Origin: Branchinecta lynchi
Lineage: Eukaryota > Arthropoda > Branchiopoda > Anostraca > Branchinectidae
Assembly: GCA_023053575.1 (NCBI GenBank)
Contig: JAKZAP010000001.1
Location: 14,338,849 to 14,402,848, forward strand
DNA length: 64,000 nt
Direction of reading: 5' to 3'
Numbering within the stretch: the first letter of the stretch is position 1; the number at the start of each line of letters is the position of its first letter. Below, one piece after another: positions 36,513-46,700 of the stretch. Made by a program: the position numbers and the translations under genes. The notes under the pieces are model-generated. The model was not told where the DNA came from and did not search any database. It saw only the letters and a program-made list of their open reading frames with translations.

Positions 36513-36848
36513 CAGGGGCGTCACGACCGGGGGGGAATGCTTTCGGCCAGTCGGTACAAAATAACCGAGTCGTCGCCAAGCGCTCGATTTTTTGTCATAA
36601 CAGTTGATTTCTTTCATGAAAAGAGTCGTTTTTTCTGATAACTGGTCGATTTTTCGTCAAAATAGTCGTTTTTTTCTGGAAATCAGCGGATTTTTCTGAA
36701 AATCAGTCAATTTTTTGTCAAAAATGTCATTTTTGTTCTTGGAAACGGTCGTTTTTTCTGCAGAAAAAGTCGGTAAAAATTACCAGCCAGTCGGTAAATG
36801 CCTCGTCGCCCCCCCCCCCCCCAGACATTTTGGCTAGTGACGCCTCTG
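36513..36848. mobile_element. hAT MITE (336 bp) with 8-bp target duplication
   Basis: The ends are CAGGGGCGTCAC and GTGACGCCTCTG; the duplication CATGCGGC is at 36505-36512 and 36849-36856. The interior has TTTTTCTG and GTCG/CAGTCGGTAAA repeats similar to 41040-41250. Confidence 0.88.
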
Positions 36849-36856
36849 CATGCGGC

Positions 36857-37779
36857 AGTTAGGTGACTTTCGAAAGCAAGTGACCTAAAACAGGCTGATT
36901 TTCGGAAATTGTGCCTGCAGCGCGACCTTTCAACATTATCGTGTCTGGTTTTGTGCAAAAATCTCCTTATCTTACAAAGAAACAGGTTTATTTTTGTTTA
37001 AATGGCTCTGTGCCCCGTTATACAGGCTGTGTAAGCACTGTATGACGGGCCTGATGATTGCACTATTTTTCTTGCGGTCTAAATTCAAAGGGGAAGCACT
37101 ACCACGTACCAACTTCCGGGAAAATATCCCACTCCGTTTGCAAGTTATCGGGGCACGCACAGATACGTCATATAGTAGGCAGCCTTTAAAATGTTTCGCA
37201 AAACTTTACCTGCGCCGTCTTTCATAGTCGCCTACTCGCTATCTGGTCGAATGGCCCGTAATTTAGGTGAGGTGTTAGGCCTAATATTTCAGCCACCTTA
37301 AAAGCTAGAAAGGCCAGAAAAGGGTCTGATCACAAAAAAATCGCATGCGGCGCTGAGTTTAAATTTGTCTTGGGTATATACGGTAAAAGCTACTGCTTAG
37401 GATCTGAGCCACGTTAAAAGAAGGAGTTTATGTGGGAAGTTGTCGAATATTGCCGGATGAAATTCGGCGTAGTCCTACCCTATTTCTATTTCGTTGAGGT
37501 GTGCATCACGTATGTGCGGTTTTAACCTTGAGATTTGGGGTCTAAGCCACATTAAAGGTAGAAGACACTTTTGGACAAGCTAGGGCGGGGAAACTTGACA
37601 TTTTTTTGCGGACAGTAGCGCCGTTTCACTGAACGTCGGAAAACGTTTTAATTCTCTTGAAATCCCCTTGATTGCTGGACGTTCGAAATTCCCTAGAAAT
37701 CCCCTTGAGTACTGGGGATTCCCCAATTCACAAATTTTATTTATAGTAAAGCAGCAGGTAGCCTGTATAGGTTAAAGGA
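36857..37779. other. Intergenic DNA
   Basis: No gene or recognised element. Repeated words such as AAATCCCCTTGA at 37665-37710 are too short to class. Confidence 0.45.
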
Positions 37780-39684
37780 CTGTCTGGCACTTGCTTTTAA
37801 TGTCTCCTTTGCTCGCTTCGGAACCTGACTCAAGACCGTACAGCGACCATTATGTCTCTCCGTCGGTTCGTCTGACCCGTTGTCTCGCTTTGCTAGTTTC
37901 GGCACTTCCATACAAGCTAGGACCGTGAAATTTGGCATGCATAGAAGGACCCGACCGATAATCAACGAATCCTTTTTTTCCGGATCCGAAGATCCATTTG
38001 GGGGTGTGGAGGTGAGCAATCCATGATCTTGACCCGTGTATCCCGAACGGTACAAGGCCATGGGTCTTAGATATGTAATTCTGGGCCATGACATGACGGA
38101 ATCTGCGTTTGGTGGGGGAGTTTGAGGGGGTTCCTGGATGTCTTCTCCTTTGTGACACGTCCAAATCTCGAACTCGTGATCCGATTAGGAGGAACTTGTC
38201 GGCTGGCGAGAGCAAATTACCAAATGTTCTATTTGTATGGCCGGATGGTATGCGACCCTGAACTAAAAATACATGCTACTTACCCTTGCAAGTGCTATAC
38301 GATCTTTGAGCTCTTCCGTACCCCTCGTCAAAATCCTCCACTGGGTTTCTATCCGATAAGGACACATAAATGTTAAATTGAGAGCATTTGCATATAAAAC
38401 CCATCAAGTTTCATGAAAACTCAGGAACCCAGGACCTTCGACTTTAAAGGCCACTGAGGTACAGCGGGGCTTTTGAAATCTGCTCGCAAACCACTATAAT
38501 AGTCACGAAGAAGCGGGCCATAGGAACAGTGATCCCGCCAAAGCCAAATCTATCGAAACACTTCACATCCCCATGTCACAGGGTTAGATATGTATTATGT
38601 AGATGGAATTTTATACAAGGGACTAGTACCGTGACAAATAAACCAGCTGATTTGTCATGGTAAAGTCACTTAAATTCTATCCCAGTCCGTCTACGTAGTA
38701 TGTGGTCGTATCCGGCCCACACCTCAAATGGCACATCCGGTCCATGACTTTTGTACCGTCCACGTTTCATCACTATTTCCTTTTGGTCCCTATGCGGACC
38801 AACAAATTTCCGGAGCTCCACTCCACCGTGTCCACATGCGATTCGGACACATAAATATCAAATCTGGGGTATATGCTACTATCAACCACCGAGCACTTGA
38901 ACACATGAAGTTTCATCCCATTCCCTCCATCCGTTGGGTCCCTATGCAGGACACCAAGCTTCCCCCTCCATCCTCTACCGGATGCGATTCGGACCCGCAA
39001 ATTTTGCATCTACGGCACTTACTACCGAACAAGTTTCCTTTGAATCGGAGAACATCCGGTACCGAGGGCGGATCGATCTGGTATGAACCTCAAAATAAAA
39101 TCTCTAGTACCCATGACCTTTGTACGATGCATTTGGTACCTGCGCATGTGCAAAAATTACCGGGCCTCCCCTTCCACCCAGGGAGTTATGGAAAATTAAA
39201 TGTCTCATCTAGGTCATTTCTTTAAATAGGGTATACCAAACTTTCCTCGAACCGGAGTGCTTCCGGAAAAATTGTACACCCCTCCAACTCCTCATGCCGA
39301 GGTCGGATCCGGTCTGGACTTCAAAATCACACATCTGGGATAGATGATCTTTGTAGTTTCATTCTAATCCCTACATTACTTTGGTCCCTTGTATGTTCCA
39401 AAAGTCCACCCCCACCCCCACCCCCCGTGGTCATCGTATATTTTTGCTCCCCCAACACATAAAGTTTTCTTCGACTCGGGTCACGCAGGTCGCGAGTTTC
39501 CGTGTTTACCCTCTATCCCCACACGAATGATCGGGTTAATCCGCAAAAAGATGATTTCTCTGGACATTATCAGCCCAGTCCTTCAGAAGCTTGTCAAGTT
39601 TCATCGTCTGACCTTAGCAAAAGTGAGACAGAGGGACCACCAATACGATCGCAATATGGCACTTTCCGAAGGCTAACACCATAA
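37780..39684. mobile_element. Two diverged family A left halves in inverted orientation
   Basis: A left-end-like start faces right at about 37780-37950 (CTGGCACTTGC ... GTTTCGGCACTTCC ... GGACCGTGAAATTTGG). A left end facing left closes the block at 39655-39684 (GATCGCAATATGGCACTTTC then CCATAAT). Monomers in the right part are reverse (AAGTTTCATC). It is either a foldback or two truncated copies. Confidence 0.5.
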
Positions 39685-39937
39685 TACAAAAAGAGCATAA
39701 GAACGATGACGATCTTCGGGGGAAAATTGAAAAAATTGGCTGGAAAATGCAAAAAATACCGTGAAAATTGCTAAAAACAGAGCAAACGCGATAAATTTTT
39801 ACCGCGACGCCGGTAAGTTTCCGGCGGCGCCAAATTTAAATTCAGTGCTGCTTCGGGTACTAGCCCGGATCCAGCCCTCGGTTTAAGACGTATAGAACGC
39901 TGATAGAACGTGTCTTTTCGGTACAAAAGACTAAAGG

Positions 39938-40352
39938 CGTGTTCTCGCCGTTCTCCGAGGACTCCACTTGAGGAGTCTCCGCGTTTTTGTTTGTCCTGGG
40001 GACTCACTCCCCATATTCTCGCGAGTCCCCACGGACGGGGAATCCTCCGATTATTACCGATTATAATCACCATCATCAAAAAGGACTTCCTTTCAGATTC
40101 GGGGGAATCAATTTTTGCTGCTGTTGGTGCAATGTAAAATTAACTAAAAACAATCAGAATAAAGAAAACCAAAATTAAAGTGGATCGAGATTAATTTCGT
40201 CAACTGCACATTTTTCTTCGAACAACATCTATTTTGGAAGCATTCCCCGTGTATTCGCTGTTTCTGTCGCGGAGTCCGCGTGGAGTGACTGCTATTCTCA
40301 CCGTTCCTTTCAATTCCCCCAGGAGTCCTCGGGGAACGGCGAGAATACACCT
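39938..40352. mobile_element. 415-bp TIR element just upstream of FAF2
   Basis: The ends CGTGTTCTCGCCGTTCTCCG and its inverse (CGGGGAACGGCGAGAATACAC) match with few mismatches over about 28 bp. Interior GGACTC/GAGTCC words recur. No transposase. Target duplication is not clear. Confidence 0.68.
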
Positions 40353-40360
40353 TATGCTAG

Positions 40361-40432
40361 CCGGGCAGGATTTGTACCCGCATCCTTTGGCTTCAATTGC
40401 CGTTGAGCTAACCAACTGAGCCATCGAGGGGC
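40361..40432 (-). pseudogene. tRNA-derived fragment, tRNA-Gln(UUG)-like
   Basis: On the minus strand TGGCTCAGTTGGTTAGCTCA fits the A box and D arm, a stem around loop AATTGAA would put UUG at the anticodon, and GCGGGTACAAATCCTGC forms a T arm close to the B box. The acceptor stem does not pair. It is therefore a tRNA relic or SINE head and not an active gene. Confidence 0.6.
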
Positions 40433-40697
40433 TTCCAAACTCACTTGTTTTCTTTCCTCAGATCAGCAGAATCTCCCCAACCACAATATCACTCTCAAAA
40501 GAAACCATCACATGTTGAAAATGCTGAGCAAATCTTTGACCAAACGTCTTACCGATAAAGTTCGAAAAGAAGAAGAAGAAGTAAAGAATACCATAACAAA
40601 AACATTGAAGTTGGGTCAGGGAGTCTTCGTCGCAATTAAGTCTTCAGCTGTTCAGCACAATCGCCAAGGCCTCCACTTTAGCTCCACTTAGCTAGAA
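40433..40697 (+). promoter_or_regulatory. Likely 5' flank or 5' UTR of FAF2
   Basis: The 265 bases between the tRNA-like fragment and the ATG contain an AAGAAGAAGAAG run and an in-frame TAG at 40689-40691. No TATA box is obvious. The transcription start is not identified. Confidence 0.35.
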
Positions 40698-40730
40698 ATG
40701 GACAGAGACCAAACGTTGGCATATTTTCAG
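40698..40730 (+). CDS. FAF2: FAF2 coding exon 1 (11 codons, start of UBA)
   Basis: The exon reads MDRDQTLAYFQ and ends CAG at a GTAAAA donor (40731) in phase 0, as needed by the next exon. Known FAF2 proteins begin with a short acidic segment followed by a DQT(E)..L.FQ-like start of the UBA, so the fit is good. A TAG stop lies in frame at 40689-40691 and the ATG has G at -3 and +4. The exon is very short and lies 11.7 kb from the next one, so chance agreement is possible. Confidence 0.62.
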
Positions 40731-43700
40731 GTAAAAAAAATATTCCCTTTCAGGCTATCTGCAGTATGGAACCAGGTTACAGGTATCAGAGAATCCTCCA
40801 CTGAAAGAATCCATCCTCAGACTACTCAGAGCCTACTGCCTGACTACCTACTCATGGAAAGGATTCCCTTACTTGGAAGTATCACAAGACAGTCTGGAGG
40901 GACATATTTAGGAAGTTCTCTTTTGAAAAGGTATTCTCTTCATTCAGTCAGACTGGATCATATTCTCCTCCCCGGTCTGAACTAAGGTGTACCAGACAGA
41001 GGTGTTACTAGCCAAAATGTTTGGGGGGGGTGAGGCATTTACCGACTGGCTGTTAATTTTTACCGACTTTTTCTGCAGAAAAAAAGACTGTTTTCAACCA
41101 AAAAAATGAAATTTTTGAAAAAAAGACTGATTTACACATAAATCCACTGATTTTCAGAAACAACGCCTATTTTTACATTTAACTGTTTTGACGAGAAATC
41201 CTGTTGCTTTGCGCCGACCAGGCGCCGACTTGGGTTTTTTTACCGACTGTCCGGCAGCATAGGGGGGGGGGCATCCCCCCTCCCCCCCCCCAGTTGTGAC
41301 GCCCCTGCCAGAGTTTCACACAAGCTTGACATCACCCCTTTGATAAATTTTACCTCAGAAAATGAAAAAGTTTAGTTTATTCCTATCTGTGAATATATAT
41401 TTGAATATAAATTTACAGCCAAGCGACCAGCCATGCGTCTGTCATGTTTAGATTTATAAAACGACCTAGCTGGCCAGGGACAATCAAATCCTATGTTGGG
41501 TCCTCAGTCACGTGACATCAGGGTAGTACAACGCATTTTTTTCTTTGTTTTTTATTTCTCTGAAATTTGTATGTTAGTTGCAAAATTTTTGGTAGCACAT
41601 ACTGGGTTCCCTATAGAATCTTTGGGATTTTTTAGATTTTTCACTGTTTTTCATTAGTAGGCTGAATTCAGAACACGGTCACTGTGTCATACTACCTACC
41701 GGTAGGTAGTATGACACACCCTGGGCTCAGTACTACACATCTTTAATTTTCTGCATTTTCTTAAAGAACAATGGACACTTCTAATGCTTTACTTTGTATT
41801 AAATGCTTCACAAATAAACATTTCCGACTTCCTTTAGAAGGCGCTACGAAAATCAGCCGTTTTCTTGTTATCCCTTGTCTTTACCTCTCTGGCATTTCGG
41901 CGATCCAAATCTTAGGAGCTGGAATATTGTGGCAGGAAATTCAAAAACTCCTAGCAATGCTTGATAGAAAAGGATATATTTGAGATGTTTACCTGATTGT
42001 TCTAGTGTTTTGTCAGAAGTTCTATGGCTTAAAATGGCTATTGAAAAATTTTCTTTGTGGAATAGTGTTGTGAAGCTTGATTAACTTGCTTTATAAGATG
42101 TACCAGAATATCCAATAAGCTTATAAAAAATAACATAGCTACAAAATTCATTCAAAACAAATAATCTATTCAAATCTGAATTATACAAGCTGATTTATGT
42201 ATAAAATAAAGATCTACTAAGTATTATAAGAAATATCACTTTTATCTTTGTCCAAGCTAGTAAATTGAGCATGTACTGGCCCAAAAAAATACGCTTTGAA
42301 ATATAACAGAGAGGAAACTGTTGAAAAAGCTGCTGATCTAGGGGGCATGCATTGTTCCTAGGTTGTTCTAGAGTGGGATTGGGGTAGTTTGATGTGCCCA
42401 TTGAACTTTAAGTTCATTTTTCCACTTGAGCAGCTTGAGCCTGATGAGGACCCTTGCCAAGAAGGGATGAAATCTAACTCTAATAAAAATGTAGCTGATT
42501 TATCCATTTTGCACCATCAAATCTTATCATAATTCACTCAAAAACTTAAATTATAGAAAACTAAAAACTTAGTATCTTAAGGAATCAAGAATATGGTGTT
42601 TTCAGCAACATTAACTAAAAGAGAACATTCCAGGTTTCATCCCAGTCACCCCATCGCCTGATCTCTAGCTAGGCATGCCCAACAACTTTCTGGGTTCTTG
42701 CAAATCCCCCCCCCCCCTACAGATAGTGGCCAAATCCAGTTCGGACAGATTATCTAGGCTAGGGCATCTTCTCATACTGCTTATTGTGTTGCGAGAGCAA
42801 CACTTTGGTTTTGTCCTCGTTTTTTTTGTTTTTTTTTTGTTTTTTTCCTATGACTCCGATTTCATTTTATTCCTGGTAACTGAGAAGGGTCTAACCTGTG
42901 CGGTTTTTACGGAAAGTGTGGACCTTAGGCCGGATTGATGAATATGACATTACATTTTGGAAAGCTCCGTAGAACTCTTGCCTGGGGCCAATAAGGATGG
43001 TTTTTGCTTGTCATCGAGCCAGAGCCTACGGTTTGCGAAGTGAAGTGGAGTTGTATAGCCTATGTCAGAGAGGACTATCTGAAGTTGTGTAGCGAACCTT
43101 TCGTTTCATCAAAAGATGTTTCTGCTTTCCAGTGGAAAGCTCCGTTCCAGCACGCAAGCAGGCAGGCACCAGTTTCAAATTGAAGATGGACTAAAATCTA
43201 TAAGTGTTAAATATATGCGGCAGTTACCCGGCCCCACAGCCAACATATGTTCTTTGAGTGATGAATAGAAAAATCTACAGAGACAAAAAAGTGGCTTTTT
43301 CCCACGGGTCCGAAAGTGCTGCCATCTATTGTTTCTGTCCATGTCTGCGACGATTTCAGCTGAGTTTATATTTTTTTTTTGCACTTTGGTTTGTGGTAGA
43401 GTAACGGTATCAGATGAGCCTCTTAAACTTTAAAAGTTCTCTCATTGCTAAAGAAACTAGAGCTTATCCTTTGCTCCTTTCTAAGTCGTGACGTTAGAAA
43501 GTTGGCCTACGGCAAAAAAGTCAACTTTTGAACTAAGACAGGTAGAAATTTTTTTTCGACGGCAATCGATAGCCATTGATGAGCTGATCAAAGTATATGT
43601 CATCCATTTTTTGGTACAAAAATTCCTTCATGAGATACACCAGTTTGAAAATTTCAAAGGGGTTGACAACTTCATAGTAAGGTACATTGAAACCAAAAAT

Positions 43701-46700
43701 AGGCGATACCAGTTATGATACATATAGGGGACTTTTAAGCAACAGTCGACTGTTAGCCCATAATCATCTTCGGTAATGAGGGGTTTGCAGCTTTTGCTAG
43801 TTGGTATACCTGTTATTTGTTTCCGGTGTATTCGATGGTAAGAACAATTTGGTTCCCAATGGCAAGATATGCAAGGGACTTGTAAGTAATAATCGGCTGT
43901 TATGCTACAATCATCTTCTGCGATGATGGGTTTGCAGCTTTTGCTAGCTGGAGTACCCACTATTTGTTTCCGGTTATCTTAATGTATATCACGGGAGAGG
44001 GACTTGTAAGTAGGAATCGGTTCACGAGGGGCTAGGAATTTTTGCAAATGGGTGCACATTGTATTCGATTTCTATAAATCTGACGGTAAGAAAGTTTGTG
44101 TCGATGGTCTATCAGTGTAACCGAGGATTAACTGTTTACACAACGGATACAAACGAAAATGTAAAGCAATGAGGTAGTTTCATAATAATTAGTAGTGTCA
44201 TCTATGGTATTTTAATCCTGAAAAGTTACGGATAGGTTTCTATTACCAACTAGATTATATAAGATATTGTTCCAAGTTTTCATCCGTCACGATGTCTACG
44301 ATTGAAAAGGATAAAGTACAACTGACTGCAAAGTTAATTTAGTCCCTTCTTCCTATATTATTTTGTTGTTGTTTTTACAACGCTGAAGAATACCTTTTGA
44401 TCATATGATTAATTTTTTTAGAACATCCCGTTTAAAAAGCTTATGCAATAATCATCTTCAGCGATGAGGGGCTTGCAACTTTTGATAGCTGGTGTATCCA
44501 TTATTTGTTTCCCGTGAATTTGATGTCAGTAACGGGAGACGGACTTGTAAGTAAGAATCGGTTCACGAGGGGCTAGAAATTTTTGAAAATTGGTGCACAT
44601 TGTATTCGATTTCTGTAAATATGACAGTAAGAAAGTTTGTATCGATGGTCTATCGCTATAACCTAGGATTAACTGTTTACGCAACGGGTACAAACGATAC
44701 GGTAATGTAAAACAATAAGGCAATTTTGTAATAATTAATAGTGTCATCTATGGTATTTTAATCCTGAAAAGTTACGGATAGCTTTATAATATCAACTAGA
44801 TTATATAAGATATTGTTCCAAGTTTTCATCCATCACGATATCTACGATTGAAAAGGATAAAGTTCAACTTCGACGGCAATCGATAGCCGCTGATGAGCTG
44901 ATCAAAGTATATGACATCCATTTTTTGGTAAAAAAAAATCCTTTATGAGATACACCAGTTTGAAAGTTTCAAGGGGTTGACAACTTCAGTAGTAAGGTAC
45001 ACACTGAAACCAAAAATAGGCGATACCAGTTGTGAGACATTTAGGGGACTTGTACGCGACAGGCGACTGTTAGCTCATAATCATCTTCGGCAATGAGGGG
45101 TTTGTAGCTCTCGCTAGTTGGCGTACCTGTCATTTGATGAACAATTTGGTTCCCAAATGTAAAACATGCAAGGGACTTGTAAGTAATAATCGGCTGTTAT
45201 GCTACACAAATCTTCAGCGATGAGAGGTTTTCAACTTTTGCTAGTCGGTGTACCCATTATTTTTATCCGGTGAACTTGATGTCTATCACGGGAAAGGGAC
45301 TTGTCAGTAGAATCGGTGCACGAGGGGCTAGAAATTTGTGCAAATTGTTGCACATTGTATTCGATTTATCTAAATCTGACGGTAAGAAAGTTTGTATCGT
45401 TGGTCTATCGCTGTAACCTAGGATTGACTGTTAACGCAACGGGTACAAACGATACTGTAATGTAAAACAAGGTAGTTTCGTAATAATTAATAGTGTCATC
45501 TATGGTATTTTAATACTAAGAAGTTACGGATAGCTTTATAATACCAACTAGATTATATAGGATATTATTCCAAGTTTTCATCCGTCACGATGTCTACGAT
45601 TGAAAAGGATAAAGTTCAACTGACTGCAAAGTCAATTTAGTCCCTTTTTCCGATATGGTTTTGTTGTGGTTATGGCAATCGATAGCCCTTGAAGAGCTGA
45701 TCAAAATACATGCCATCCAGTCTTTTGAACAAAAATCCTTCATGAGATAAACCAGTTTGAAAGTTTCAAGGGGTTGACAACTTCAGGAGTAAGGTACACA
45801 CTGAAACCAAAAATAGGCGATACCAGTTGCGAGACATGTAAAGGACTTGTAAGCAACAGTCGACTGTAAGCAACAGTCGACTGTTAGCTCATAATCATCT
45901 TCGGCAACGAGGAGTTTGCAGCTTTTGCTAGCTGGTATCCCTGTTATTTGTCTCAGGTGTATTCGATGGTAATAACAATTTTGTTCCCAATTGTAAGACA
46001 TGCATGGGACTTGTAAGTAAGATCGGTTCACGAGGGGCTAGAAATTTTTGAAAATTGGTGCACATTGTATTCGATTTCTGTAAATATGACAGTAAGAAAG
46101 TTTGTATCGATGGTCTATCGCTATAACCTAGGATTAACTGTTTACGCAACGGGTACAAACGATACGGTAATGTAAACCAAGAAGGTAGTTTTGTAATAAT
46201 TAATAGTGTCATCTATGGTATTTTAATCCTGAAACGTTACGGATAGCCTTCTTCCGATATTGTTTTGTTGTTGGTTTTACAACGCTAAACAACAGCTTTT
46301 GATTATGTGATTATTCTTTTTAGAACATACCGTTTTAAAAGCTTCGATAAGTTGACAATTTCAGCATTTAACCGACAGCGAAGAAACAAAACCAAAGTGT
46401 TGCTCTCGCAACACTTTAGCCGGCGAAGCCGGACAAAGGTTGCCGCAATACTTCACGTTGCCCGGGCAACGTAGGTCTAGTTAAATTTCAGTTAATTCTG
46501 AATTTCCAGAAGATTTCCTATACACCTCCAACCCCCCTCCCTTAATCCTATCCGACCAGGACCATAAAATGGGTTAGGCTATCTGGGCATATGAGCTTCA
46601 CACCTTCGAAGTTTCATCCCATTTCATTCTACTGCTGAAAGATTTCTGGTGCTGGTGCCCAACATGGCAGAATCTGGTTCGGACCCAAAGCATGATCTGT

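Noticed and set aside
40361..40432. Functional tRNA-Gln gene
   Set aside because: A and B boxes and an anticodon loop can be seen, but the acceptor stem does not pair.
40997..41307. 8-bp target duplication for this hAT-like MITE
   Set aside because: Flanks GTACCAGA and CCAGAGTT do not match; the element is kept, the duplication is not claimed.
41771..41983. 70-codon open frame starting at ATG, considered as an alternative FAF2 first exon
   Set aside because: It lacks a UBA-like start and a fitting donor, while 40698-40730 fits both by phase and sequence.
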